A stretch of DNA of 43,882 nt. Source: Chloroflexota bacterium (GTDB taxonomy: Bacteria; Chloroflexota; Dormibacteria; CF-121). How positions within the stretch are numbered: the first letter of the stretch is position 1; every line of letters starts with the position of its first letter. The translations under genes were made by a program, and so were the position numbers. Of the stretch, positions 24,765 through 32,630 are shown in pieces. The notes beneath the pieces were generated by a model. That model saw only the letters and a program-made list of their open reading frames with translations. It was not told the origin of the DNA and made no database searches. The DNA is taken from NCBI GenBank assembly GCA_005880615.1, contig VBID01000145.1, positions 1 through 43,882 on the forward strand, written 5' to 3'.

Positions 24765-25457
24765 TTAATACGCGCCGCGACAGCTGAGGACGATGACGAC
24801 GGTTTTGAGCAGGATCCAGGTATCCAGCCAGAGCGACTGCCGGCGGACGTACTCGCGATCGGCGGCCATCCAGCCTTCAACCGTGCCGTCCGAGCGGCCC
24901 CGCATCACCCACAGACAGGTCAGCCCGGGTTTGGCCGTCTGCCGGATCAGGTCCTCCGACCTGAACTGCTTAACGTGCGCCGGGATGCATGGCCGCGGGC
25001 CGACCAGGCTCATCTCGCCTTTCAGCACATTGAGCAGCTGCGGCAGTTCGTCCAGGCTGGTGCGGCGCAGCACGCGGCCCACCCGGGTCACCCGCGGATC
25101 GCGGCGCAGCTTGTAGACAGGACCGACGACATCGCCCCGCCGGCGCATCTCTTCCAACCTGGCCTCCGCGTCGATCTGCATGGTCCGGAACTTGAGGCAG
25201 CGAAAGCGCTGGCCCATGAAGCCGACCCGCTCCTGCACGAAGAAGACCGGTCCTCGGGAGTCGAGCTTGATGGCGATGGCGATCCCGATCCACAGCGGGA
25301 CGGTGGTGATCAGCACGATGAGGCTCACGGCCACATCCACGATTCGCTTGAGCACGGGATAGAAGGACCAGTCGATCCGCACCCCCCACCGGGAGGGCGC
25401 TCTCGCCACAACCTGGATTTGCGTCGCCATGTGCTTGTGACTCAGCGTAACGCTCAT
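24765..25457 (-). CDS. Undecaprenyl-phosphate sugar-phosphotransferase (initiating, WcaJ/PglC-like)
   Basis: A 230-residue monotopic/bitopic membrane enzyme that starts EPS repeat units by moving a sugar-1-phosphate to undecaprenyl phosphate. It has a single hydrophobic segment (about residues 38-62). The bacterial sugar transferase core follows: [49 protein letters not shown] and KPGLTCLW. It is the short form, without the four extra N-terminal helices of WbaP/WcaJ. ATG 25457 has AAGGG six bases upstream. It is the first gene of the minus-strand transferase/GT2/methyltransferase unit, divergent from the Gfo/Idh gene. Confidence 0.92.
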   Translation of the reverse strand: MSVTLSHKHMATQIQVVARAPSRWGVRIDWSFYPVLKRIVDVAVSLIVLITTVPLWIGIAIAIKLDSRGPVFFVQERVGFMGQRFRCLKFRTMQIDAEARLEEMRRRGDVVGPVYKLRRDPRVTRVGRVLRRTSLDELPQLLNVLKGEMSLVGPRPCIPAHVKQFRSEDLIRQTAKPGLTCLWVMRGRSDGTVEGWMAADREYVRRQSLWLDTWILLKTVVIVLSCRGAY

Positions 25458-25506
25458 GTGGGCTTCCCTTGAATGGGCAACAGGGAGCGCCCGAGTGGGC
25501 GGAGCG

Positions 25507-25556
25507 GGGACGACGAGGCGGTATGTCCCGGGACGTTTGGCTCAGAGGGTGGGACA
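25507..25556. promoter_or_regulatory. GGGAC/GTCCC half-sites in a divergent gap
   Basis: GGGAC at 25507, 25530 and 25551, and GTCCC at 25525, giving the 10-base palindrome GTCCCGGGAC at 25525-25534 and GGGAC copies spaced 23 and 21 bases. The gap lies between the initiating sugar transferase (minus) and the Gfo/Idh operon (plus). Confidence 0.45.
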
Positions 25557-25657
25557 GCCCGCGGCGCTCATCGTGGTACTGGTGGGCGGGTTTTCCACGG
25601 AACGCCCATTCCCACCTACGGCCAGTGGCACCTACGCTGGGCTCGGAGGTACATGGA

Positions 25658-26815
25658 GTGGCCGTCGAGATCACGTCCCCTGAGGAAGTCAGTCCGATCC
25701 GACGGCTTGCCAGCTTCGCCAGCCGAGCGCCGTCGGCCGTGCCGCCGCCCGAAGTCGCTCCCGCCCCCGCACCCGCCATCCGTGTGGCGGTCATCGGGTA
25801 CGGGTACTGGGGTCCCAACCTGGTCCGCAACTTCTGGGACCTTCCGGGTTGCCAGGTCTGGGGCGTGAGCGATACCCGGGAGAGCCAGCTGGCCCAGGCC
25901 CATGCCCGCTACCCGGCCATCACCACCAGCCTCGACTACCACGCCCTGATCGGGGACCCGGCGGTGGATGCCGTGATCATCATGACCCCCGTGTCCACCC
26001 ACTTCCAGCTGGCCCTCGAGGCGCTCCAGGCCGGCAAGCACGTGCTGGTGGCCAAGCCCCTGGCGGCCAGTTCCGAGCAGGCCATCCGGCTGATCGAGGA
26101 AGCGGCGCGACGGCACCTGGTCTTGATGGTCGACCACACGTTCATCTACACGGACGCGGTCCGGCGCATCAAGGAGCTGGTGGACAACGGCAGCCTGGGG
26201 CAGCTGTACTACTACGATTCCGTCCGGGTCAACCTCGGTCTTTTCCAGCACGACGTGAACGTGCTGTGGGACCTCGCCGTTCACGATCTCTCGATCATGG
26301 ACTTCATCCTGGGCGAGGCACCCTGCGCGGTAGCCGCCACCGGGGCGGCGCACATCCCGGGCCAGCCGGTCAACATGGCCTACCTGACCTGCTTCTTCCG
26401 CAGCAACCTCTTCGCCCACCATCACGTCAACTGGCTGGCGCCGGTGAAGGTCCGGCGCACGCTCGTCTGCGGCGAGCGCCAGATGATCGTGTATGACGAC
26501 CTGGAGCCAAGCGAGAAGGTCAAGGTCTACGACCGGGGGGTTACGGTGAACGGCGGCCCGGAGCGGGTCGCGAAATCCATGATCGATTACCGGAGTGGCG
26601 ACATGTGGGCACCCAAGATCAGCCTGACTGAAGGTCTGCGGGTGGAGGCCCAGCATTTCGTGGAGTGTGTCCGAGGGGGCCGGACGCCGCTTTCTGATGG
26701 CCAGGCGGGCTTGCGGGTGATCCGGCTGCTCGAAGCGGCCACCCGATCCCTGGCGCAACGGGGTCAGCCGGTGGAGACCGCCATCGAGCCGGCCGAAGGG
26801 CAGCTCGCCGTCTAG
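25658..26815 (+). CDS. Gfo/Idh/MocA-family sugar-nucleotide dehydrogenase
   Basis: A 385-residue NAD(P)-dependent oxidoreductase. The Rossmann motif VAVIGYGYWGPN is at about residue 38. The usual EKP motif reads AKP (VLVAKPLAAS), so the Glu is lost while the Lys stays. The catalytic-type His is in LAVHDLSIMDF. The family includes WbpB-like enzymes that oxidise UDP-linked uronic sugars, which would fit the aminotransferase and acyltransferase elsewhere in the window. GTG 25658 is chosen for GGAGG at 25645-25649, eight bases upstream. A longer start at 25469 would cross the regulatory gap. The GT4 gene starts 24 bases after the stop. Confidence 0.85.
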   Translation: MAVEITSPEEVSPIRRLASFASRAPSAVPPPEVAPAPAPAIRVAVIGYGYWGPNLVRNFWDLPGCQVWGVSDTRESQLAQAHARYPAITTSLDYHALIGDPAVDAVIIMTPVSTHFQLALEALQAGKHVLVAKPLAASSEQAIRLIEEAARRHLVLMVDHTFIYTDAVRRIKELVDNGSLGQLYYYDSVRVNLGLFQHDVNVLWDLAVHDLSIMDFILGEAPCAVAATGAAHIPGQPVNMAYLTCFFRSNLFAHHHVNWLAPVKVRRTLVCGERQMIVYDDLEPSEKVKVYDRGVTVNGGPERVAKSMIDYRSGDMWAPKISLTEGLRVEAQHFVECVRGGRTPLSDGQAGLRVIRLLEAATRSLAQRGQPVETAIEPAEGQLAV

Positions 26816-26839
26816 AGGGGACGCGAAACCCTGGGAACC

Positions 26840-29407
26840 GTGCCTCCGCTCGGTACCACCCGCCGGGTGCTGATGGTGAGCCAGCATCCGTACGCGTCTC
26901 ACGAGACGCAGCCCCCGTTTTGGGGACACCCGAACGTGAGCCGGAACGTGGCGGAGTTGCTGGCCCACGGCGTCGAGGTTGACCTCGTCTGCACTACCCC
27001 TCGTGTCTGCTATGGGCGGCGGCCGCCCGGGCGGGCGGGACTGCGCGTCTACGGCATCCGGATGAAGGAACGGCGGTCGCCCGCGCTCTGGTACCCGGTG
27101 CAGTACGCGGTTTTCTTCCTCTGGGCCCTGTTCGTGGTTTCCGGTCTGGCGTGGCGCCGGCGCTACGACGTGGTCCAGGTTGACAATGTGCCGGACTTCC
27201 TGGTGTTCTCGGCTCTGGTCCCGCGGCTGCGCCGGGTGCCGGTCATCTTCTTCGTCTTCGAGCTGATGCCCGAGATGACCGCGGCACGCCTGCACCTGGG
27301 CCCGGACGATCTCCGCCTCCGGCTGGTGAGTCGGCTCCAGCGGGCCGCGCTGGCCTGGGCCGATCGCGTGATCACGGTCAGTGAGCGCCTCCGCCGCATC
27401 ATGGGAGAGCGCGGACTGGACGCCACTCGGATCACCGTGGTGCCCAACTCGCACCCGCTCGGCGATCTCCCGGCCGCGGTGCGGTCTCGTACTCCAGTCC
27501 TCATCCTGCCCACCACCCTTATTGGCCGGTACGGAGCGCAGGTCGCCATCCGGGCGGTGGCGGAGCTGCGCCACGAATGGCCGGACATCACGCTGCGGAT
27601 CCTGGGCGACGGCGAGTACCGGTCGCGGCTGGTGGCCCTGACCGAAGAGCTGGGCCTGCAGCGCCACGTCAGCTTTTCGCCCGGCTTCGTTCCTTGGCGC
27701 CAGGCCGTGGAGGAGGTCCGGCAGGCAACCATCGGGATCGTGCCCATCATCTCGGACGGCTACGGCGAGTTGATGCTGCCCAACAAGGTCTGCGAGTTCG
27801 TCTTCCTGGAGATCCCGTTTGCCTGCTCCCGGTTGCCGAGCATTGAGGAGCATCTGCCGGCCGATGCGGTCGCCTACTTCGAGCCCGGGGATGCGGCCGG
27901 GCTGGCAGCCCAGATTGGCTGGCTGCTCAGGAATCCTGAGCAGGCGCGGCAGCAGGCGCAGCGCGCGCGGCGAGCGATGGCCGATCTGGAGTGGGAGAGT
28001 GCCTCGCCGCGATACCTGCGAGCGCTCGGCGTCGCCTCCACCAGCCGGCCGCCCGCTGCCACGCGGGAGCCGGTGCCGCCACCTATGTTCCTCCCCGACG
28101 CGAAATCTTTGGGCCTGCGCCGGCGCCAGCCGGCTGGGCCGGTGCCCCCTGGCCTGTCCCTGACCGAGGGAGAGGGGACATCTCTTGGCGATCCCGGGCT
28201 GTTTGCGGCCAATACCCCAGCCGCGTTCTGGCGGCTGCTGGGCGAGCCGGAACCCACCGCCGCCCAGTGGGCCGCCGCGGTCACGGCTGCCGCCGTGGAG
28301 TTGCCGGAGACGGCGCGGGTCGCCGGCGATGACATCCAGGCGCTGCTTCTAAAGACGCTGGGCGAAGGACAGTTTGGTCCTGGCCACTGGCGCCTGTCCC
28401 GCGCCCTGCGGCTCTATTACGGGTTGCGGCCCGTCCTGCCGCGCTGGCTCACCGTGATCCTCCGGCGGTCGCGCCGCCGGTCTGCCTCCGCCCGTTCTGC
28501 CCTGAACTGGCCGATCGAGGATCGGTATGTGCGGTTCCAGTGGGCGGTGGTGCAGCAGATGCTGCGCCTCCTGGGCCGAACCACCCTGCCCTTCATTCAT
28601 TTCTGGCCGGACGGGCACCAGTATGCCTTCGTGCTCACCCACGACGTGGAGACGGCGATCGGCCAGGGACGGGTGCGCGCCCTGGCCGACATCGATGCCA
28701 GCCACGGGTTCCGGTCCTCGTTCAATTTCGTCGCCGAACGCTACCCGCTGGACCTGGACCTGATGGGCGAGCTCCGGGAGCGCGGGTTCGAGGTCGGCGT
28801 CCATGGGCTCAAACACGACGGCCAGCTCTTTCGCTCGAGCCACGAATTTCTCCGCCGCGCCGAACGGATCAACCGGCACGTCCGGGCACTGGACGCGGCC
28901 GGGTTCCGCGCTCCCTGCACCCACCGGAACCCCGAGTGGATGCAGGCGCTGGACATCGAGTACGACCTGTCATTCTTCGACACCGATCCGTTCGAGCCGA
29001 TCCCGGGCGGCACCATGAGTTTGTGGCCATTCCAGATTGGACGCTTCCTGGAGCTGCCCTACACCCTGGTGCAGGACTACACCCTGAGCTCGGTCCTGAA
29101 CGAGGCCTCCCCCCGGCTGTGGCTGGAGAAAGTCGACTTCATCCGCCAGCACTACGGGATGGCCCTGGTGAACACGCATCCCGACTATCTGAGCGACCCG
29201 GGGACGCGGCGCGTCTACACGACGTTCCTGGAGGCCATGCGCGCCCGGTCAGATTCCTGGAACGCGCTCCCGTCCGAGGTGGCGCGCTGGTGGCGCGCGC
29301 GCCGGGAAGCCGTTTCGATTGCGAGTCTTCCGGGGGCGGTCCAGAACACCATCTCCGCATCCGAGGCGGTGAACTCGACCCGGGTGAACGTCTCACTGGC
29401 TGGATGA
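26840..29407 (+). CDS. Fusion of a GT4 glycosyltransferase and a polysaccharide deacetylase
   Basis: An 855-residue two-enzyme fusion. Residues 1-395 form a GT-B glycosyltransferase of family 4, opening with RVLMVSQHPY, with ITVVPNSHPLG, a GEYRSRLVAL segment, and GYGELMLPNKVCEF in the donor site. A Pro/Ala-rich linker (about 395-530) leads to a CE4/NodB-like domain. Its metal ligands are Asp602 (LTHDVE) and His655 and His659 (VHGLKHDG), and RAPCTH follows as the third motif. One polypeptide could add a hexosamine and de-N-acetylate it. No signal peptide precedes the deacetylase, so it would act in the cytoplasm. GTG 26840 is used; ATG 26873 is possible. Confidence 0.82.
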   Translation: MPPLGTTRRVLMVSQHPYASHETQPPFWGHPNVSRNVAELLAHGVEVDLVCTTPRVCYGRRPPGRAGLRVYGIRMKERRSPALWYPVQYAVFFLWALFVVSGLAWRRRYDVVQVDNVPDFLVFSALVPRLRRVPVIFFVFELMPEMTAARLHLGPDDLRLRLVSRLQRAALAWADRVITVSERLRRIMGERGLDATRITVVPNSHPLGDLPAAVRSRTPVLILPTTLIGRYGAQVAIRAVAELRHEWPDITLRILGDGEYRSRLVALTEELGLQRHVSFSPGFVPWRQAVEEVRQATIGIVPIISDGYGELMLPNKVCEFVFLEIPFACSRLPSIEEHLPADAVAYFEPGDAAGLAAQIGWLLRNPEQARQQAQRARRAMADLEWESASPRYLRALGVASTSRPPAATREPVPPPMFLPDAKSLGLRRRQPAGPVPPGLSLTEGEGTSLGDPGLFAANTPAAFWRLLGEPEPTAAQWAAAVTAAAVELPETARVAGDDIQALLLKTLGEGQFGPGHWRLSRALRLYYGLRPVLPRWLTVILRRSRRRSASARSALNWPIEDRYVRFQWAVVQQMLRLLGRTTLPFIHFWPDGHQYAFVLTHDVETAIGQGRVRALADIDASHGFRSSFNFVAERYPLDLDLMGELRERGFEVGVHGLKHDGQLFRSSHEFLRRAERINRHVRALDAAGFRAPCTHRNPEWMQALDIEYDLSFFDTDPFEPIPGGTMSLWPFQIGRFLELPYTLVQDYTLSSVLNEASPRLWLEKVDFIRQHYGMALVNTHPDYLSDPGTRRVYTTFLEAMRARSDSWNALPSEVARWWRARREAVSIASLPGAVQNTISASEAVNSTRVNVSLAG

Positions 29408-29475
29408 GCGGCCAGGGTCCCCGGGCAACCGGAGGACTGGGCCAAATGACCCAGCCGGCCTGGGAAACAGGACTA

Positions 29476-29504
29476 TTGACACAGGACGGCTGGGACGATT
29501 ACTT
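29476..29504 (+). promoter_or_regulatory. Possible promoter of the NarL-type regulator
   Basis: A perfect TTGACA (29476-29481) sits in an A/T-richer patch, with a weak -10 TTACTT after 17 bases (29499-29504). The expected start is about 29511-29512, right at an ATG, which would give a leaderless transcript. The -35 is convincing, the -10 is not. Confidence 0.35.
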
Positions 29505-29511
29505 AGGAAAC

Positions 29512-30201
29512 ATGATTCAATCCCAACCGAGTCCGATGGCAACCGCCCAGGCCGCGGCGCCGGTGGCCCGCGTCCTGATCGCCGACGACCAGACGTTGTT
29601 CCGGTCCGGGTTGGCCCGGCTCCTGGAAGAAGACCCCAGAGTCCAGGTCGTGGGACAGGCCGTCGACGGCGTCGACGCCGTGAAGCAGGCCGGCATGCTG
29701 AAACCCGATGTCGTGCTGATGGACCTGAAGATGCCCAACCTCGACGGCGTGGAGGCCACCCGGAAGATCGTGAACGAGCACCCGGAGATCCGGGTGCTGG
29801 TGCTCACCACCTTTGATGCCGACAGCTACGTCCTGCACGCCTTGCGCGCCGGCGCCAGCGGGTATGTGCTCAAGGACTCCCAGGCGCCCGCGATCGTGTC
29901 CAGCATCCTCGCCGTGGCGGCCGGAGAGCGGGTGATGGCGAGCGCCGTGGCCAACCGCGTGGTCGACATGCTGACGGGTACCACCACCCCCAAAGAGTTC
30001 TACGACGGGCTGACCGCTCGCGAGGTCGAGATCCTCAAATTGCTGGCCACCGGCCAGGCCAACAAGCAGATCGCCTATCACCTGCGTATCAGCGAGAAGA
30101 CCGTTCGCAACCACGTGAGCAACATGTACGCCAAGCTGCAGATCTACGATCGCTCGCAGGCCGTGCTGTACGCCGTGCGCAAGGGGCTGATCGAGCTCTA
30201 A
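29512..30201 (+). CDS. NarL-type response regulator (complete receiver)
   Basis: A 229-residue regulator. The receiver is complete: acidic pair in LIADDQTL, phospho-acceptor Asp in VVLMDLKMPN, Thr in LVLTTFD and Lys in YVLKDSQ. A LuxR-type helix-turn-helix follows (LTAREVEILKLLATGQANKQIA, KTVRNHVSNMYAKL). No kinase is adjacent, so the partner is elsewhere, perhaps the kinase at 6680. Three starts are possible: ATG 29404 (ATGA overlap with the upstream gene), ATG 29446 (GGAGG ten bases upstream) and ATG 29512 (AGGAAA upstream, promoter in front). The last gives the most typical N-terminus. A hairpin overlaps the stop. Confidence 0.88.
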   Translation: MIQSQPSPMATAQAAAPVARVLIADDQTLFRSGLARLLEEDPRVQVVGQAVDGVDAVKQAGMLKPDVVLMDLKMPNLDGVEATRKIVNEHPEIRVLVLTTFDADSYVLHALRAGASGYVLKDSQAPAIVSSILAVAAGERVMASAVANRVVDMLTGTTTPKEFYDGLTAREVEILKLLATGQANKQIAYHLRISEKTVRNHVSNMYAKLQIYDRSQAVLYAVRKGLIEL

Positions 30202-30237
30202 GCCCGATGGATCCGGTCTAGGACCGGCTCCGGGCTT
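30200..30237 (+). terminator. Terminator of the NarL-type regulator
   Basis: Nested stems, AAGCCCG (30200-30206) with CGGGCTT (30231-30237) and CCGGTC (30213-30218) with GACCGG (30222-30227), start inside the TAA stop codon. The end of the stem is followed by G-T rather than a long T-run. The fit after the stop codon is good. Confidence 0.7.
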
Positions 30238-30263
30238 GTCACTCTGAGTGAGAGGCCCAAGGT

Positions 30264-30279
30264 GGGACTGTGCAGTCCC
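30264..30279. promoter_or_regulatory. GGGAC/GTCCC palindrome upstream of a LuxR-type regulator
   Basis: GGGACTG and CAGTCCC form perfect 7-base arms around TG. The site lies 77-92 bases before the start of the second NarL-type regulator and just after the terminator of the first. Confidence 0.45.
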
Positions 30280-30355
30280 TGACCGGTGGGAGGGCTGCCC
30301 CATTCCATACGGACGCCGGCTCAGCTACGGTCGGAGTGTGGTCATCGTTCCTGGA

Positions 30356-31057
30356 ATGCGGATCGGGGCAGCGACCGTGAGCGTGGTTCCGCGCTCGGTG
30401 CGCATCCTGGTGATCGACCGCCACCCTCTCTTTTTGGACGCCATAAGCCGGCTGCTGGCCACCGCGCCTCTCCAGGCTCAGGTGGTGGTCACTCGGAGTT
30501 CGCTGGAGGCGGTCACCATGCTGCAGGCGGCTCCGGCGGACCTGATCGTATGCGACGTGCGGGCCGAACCGGTGCCTGGGCCGGAGTTGCCGAGGCTGCT
30601 GGCCGAGCACAACCTTGAGGCTCGCGTCGTCCTGCTGGCGGACAGCGAGGATGTGCCGCTGCTGGTGGCCTCCCTGCTGTGCGGGGCGTCCGGCTTTTTC
30701 ACCAAGGACGCGCCGGTCGAGGAATTCCTCGGCGGACTGAACGCGGTGCTGCAGGGAAACTACGCGGTCGGCCAGAACCTGCTGCAGCCAGTCACCGCCA
30801 GGCTGGCCAGCCAGGCGACGAGCCCCCCGCGAGATGAGGACCGGCAGCTGTCGCCGGCCGAGCACGACATCCTGGTGATGGTCGGCCAGGCACAGTCCAT
30901 TCGGGCTATCGCTGAGGCTCGCGGAATCAGTCATGAGACGGTTCGGAACCACCTGGCCAGCATCTATCGGAAACTCGGACTGCACAACCGGACGGAGGCG
31001 ATCCTCTGGGCGGCTCGCACGGGCTTGATCCATCCCGTGACCGGGTCCCGGGACTAG
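30356..31057 (+). CDS. NarL-type response regulator
   Basis: A 233-residue regulator. The receiver keeps one N-terminal acidic residue (LVIDRHPL), the phospho-acceptor Asp (LIVCDVRAEP) and the Lys (FFTKDAP), with Ser in the switch position (VLLADSED). The LuxR helix-turn-helix is clear (LSPAEHDILVMVGQAQSIRAIA, ETVRNHLASIYRKLGL). It is an orphan like its neighbour, but the two receivers differ, so they are not recent copies. ATG 30356 is chosen; GTG 30338 is possible. It ends 163 bases before the Wzz gene. Its last codons contain the palindrome GTCCCGGGAC (31045-31054). Confidence 0.85.
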   Translation: MRIGAATVSVVPRSVRILVIDRHPLFLDAISRLLATAPLQAQVVVTRSSLEAVTMLQAAPADLIVCDVRAEPVPGPELPRLLAEHNLEARVVLLADSEDVPLLVASLLCGASGFFTKDAPVEEFLGGLNAVLQGNYAVGQNLLQPVTARLASQATSPPRDEDRQLSPAEHDILVMVGQAQSIRAIAEARGISHETVRNHLASIYRKLGLHNRTEAILWAARTGLIHPVTGSRD

Positions 31058-31084
31058 CGCCCAGCCAGTGAAGGTCGCGCCCAT

Positions 31085-31112
31085 TTGCTGGGCACGAGTG
31101 CTTCAGTACGCT
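31085..31112 (+). promoter_or_regulatory. Possible promoter of the wzz-wzx-wzy unit
   Basis: TTGCTG (31085-31090), a 16-base spacer and TACGCT (31107-31112) keep the core positions of a sigma-70 promoter, but only three of six in each hexamer. The start would be about 100 bases before the GTG at 31221. The rest of the 31058-31220 gap shows nothing else. Confidence 0.25.
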
Positions 31113-31220
31113 CAACCTATGCGCCGCCTTTCCGGAGGCTCAACGCTGCGCTGCGTGGTGCGGCTGTTACGATCCGCCGCGCTGGTGCCCCGCAAGCCGG
31201 CGGTCGCTGGCTTGTGAATC

Positions 31221-32630
31221 GTGGAGGACAGACCCCCGCTCACCCTGCGTGATGCGCTGCTGCACCGCTGGCTGCTGGTGCTGGCGATCGTTGGAGCCTT
31301 TCTGCTGGCTGCCGGAATCCTGTCCCTGAGAAAGCCGGTCTATGCGGCGTCGGCGGCCATCTACCTGGATGTGTCGCGGACCGCTCCGGGTTTTGATGAG
31401 GGGGTGGCGGCCGGTGAGCTGCTACAGCACGACTTCATCGTCGCTTCCCAAAGCCGCCCGGTCCTGGAGTCGGCCTGCGCCTCCGCTGGCGTGGCCTGCA
31501 CACCCCCGGAGCTGGCGGCGCCCGAGTCGACCCTGGCCAAACGGATCAGCGCCAGTTCCTACCGGGGGACGAGTACGCTCCTGGTCACCGCCCGAGCGCC
31601 CACCCCCGATCAGGCCGCCGCCCTGGCAAATGCTGTCGCCCAGGCGATCATCGATCAGGACAAAGCGGAGGTCGTCCGACTGTTCACGCAGCCGCGCGAC
31701 AACCTGCAGAAGCAGCTCAAGGACCTGCAGGCGGCCATGGCGGAGGAGCAGCAACAGCTGCAACACTCGCTCGCCGGAAGTCCGGCCGCCGCCGGTCACC
31801 AGGCGCAGCTGACCCGGCTGCAGGGACAGTATTCGGTGGTGTTCGGGCGCTGGCAGGACCTGAGCGAGCAGCAGGATCGGCTCACCAGTGTGGCCACGGT
31901 CGGCCAACCGGCCTTGCCGCCTGCGCGGCCAGAAGGCCCCAGCCGACTCCGGTACCTGGCGGCGGGCCTGCTCGCCGGTATCTGCCTGGGTGTCCTGGCT
32001 GCCCTGCTCGTGGAGCGGTTTAACGATCGAATCTTCAACGTCGAGACGCTGGCCCGGGCGACCCAGAGCCCCGTTGCGCTCCTGGCCCCGGGTGCCGGCC
32101 GCGGCCGGACTGCCGACCATGGTCCTTATTCGCTGGCGCTGGCGAGCGTCCTGGCCAGGTCCCCAGAAACCCGCATGGTACTGGTGACGGCGGCTTCCCG
32201 TCGCGACCAGACCGACGCGGTGGCGGCCGGGCTGGGTGCGGTGGCGGCCGAGGCCGGGCAGCGCGTGGTGGTGGTCCAGCGCGACGGCCGATCGCCGGAG
32301 CGGCCCGCCCTTCCCACCTCGGCGGCAGGGGGACTGACCACCGTCACGGCGCCCGCCGAGAATGGCGCGAGCCTGGCGGCCACCGTCACCGAGGTGCGGC
32401 GTGAGGTCGCCTCTCCCGACACCTTTGTGCTGGTCGCCGTCCCCTCGCCAGACAGCAGCCCCTCTGCCTTCCTGCTCGGGCGCACCGCCAAGCGGGCGGT
32501 GGTGGTGGCGACCGCTGGCGTCACCCGCATCCAGGATGCCCGCCGCAGCGCCGAGCTACTGCGCTACTCGGGGATCGAGGTGGCGGCCGCCATCCTGCAG
32601 ACGCGTCGAGCGTCCAAAGGGAGCCGGTGA
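31221..32630 (+). CDS. Wzz/YveK-type polysaccharide co-polymerase with a kinase-like tail lacking Walker A
   Basis: A 469-residue membrane protein. Two transmembrane helices (about residues 17-37 and 248-270) flank an extracytoplasmic region with long coiled-coil helices (about 145-230, KQLKDLQAAMAEEQQQLQ). This is the architecture of Wzz and the adaptor half of BY-kinases, which set EPS chain length. After the second helix a Rossmann-like domain (about 290-465) occupies the place of a tyrosine kinase. The P-loop position reads VLVTAASRRDQTDAVA, with no GK(S/T), and no Tyr cluster ends the protein. It is probably a regulatory relic or protein-contact domain. The stop overlaps the next gene (GTGA). 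Confidence 0.82.
   Translation: MEDRPPLTLRDALLHRWLLVLAIVGAFLLAAGILSLRKPVYAASAAIYLDVSRTAPGFDEGVAAGELLQHDFIVASQSRPVLESACASAGVACTPPELAAPESTLAKRISASSYRGTSTLLVTARAPTPDQAAALANAVAQAIIDQDKAEVVRLFTQPRDNLQKQLKDLQAAMAEEQQQLQHSLAGSPAAAGHQAQLTRLQGQYSVVFGRWQDLSEQQDRLTSVATVGQPALPPARPEGPSRLRYLAAGLLAGICLGVLAALLVERFNDRIFNVETLARATQSPVALLAPGAGRGRTADHGPYSLALASVLARSPETRMVLVTAASRRDQTDAVAAGLGAVAAEAGQRVVVVQRDGRSPERPALPTSAAGGLTTVTAPAENGASLAATVTEVRREVASPDTFVLVAVPSPDSSPSAFLLGRTAKRAVVVATAGVTRIQDARRSAELLRYSGIEVAAAILQTRRASKGSR

Noticed and set aside
25616-27853. A minus-strand frame of about 745 codons
   Set aside because: Antisense to the Gfo/Idh and GT4 genes; no recognisable domain, and the plus-strand genes have clear motifs.
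31045-31054. GTCCCGGGAC palindrome as another regulatory site
   Set aside because: It lies in the last codons of a regulator gene; sequence matches the motif set, but its coding position makes a separate site call unsafe.
31079-31093. Short hairpin GCCCA/TGGGC after the second NarL-type regulator
   Set aside because: A five-base stem is expected often by chance in G/C-rich DNA.
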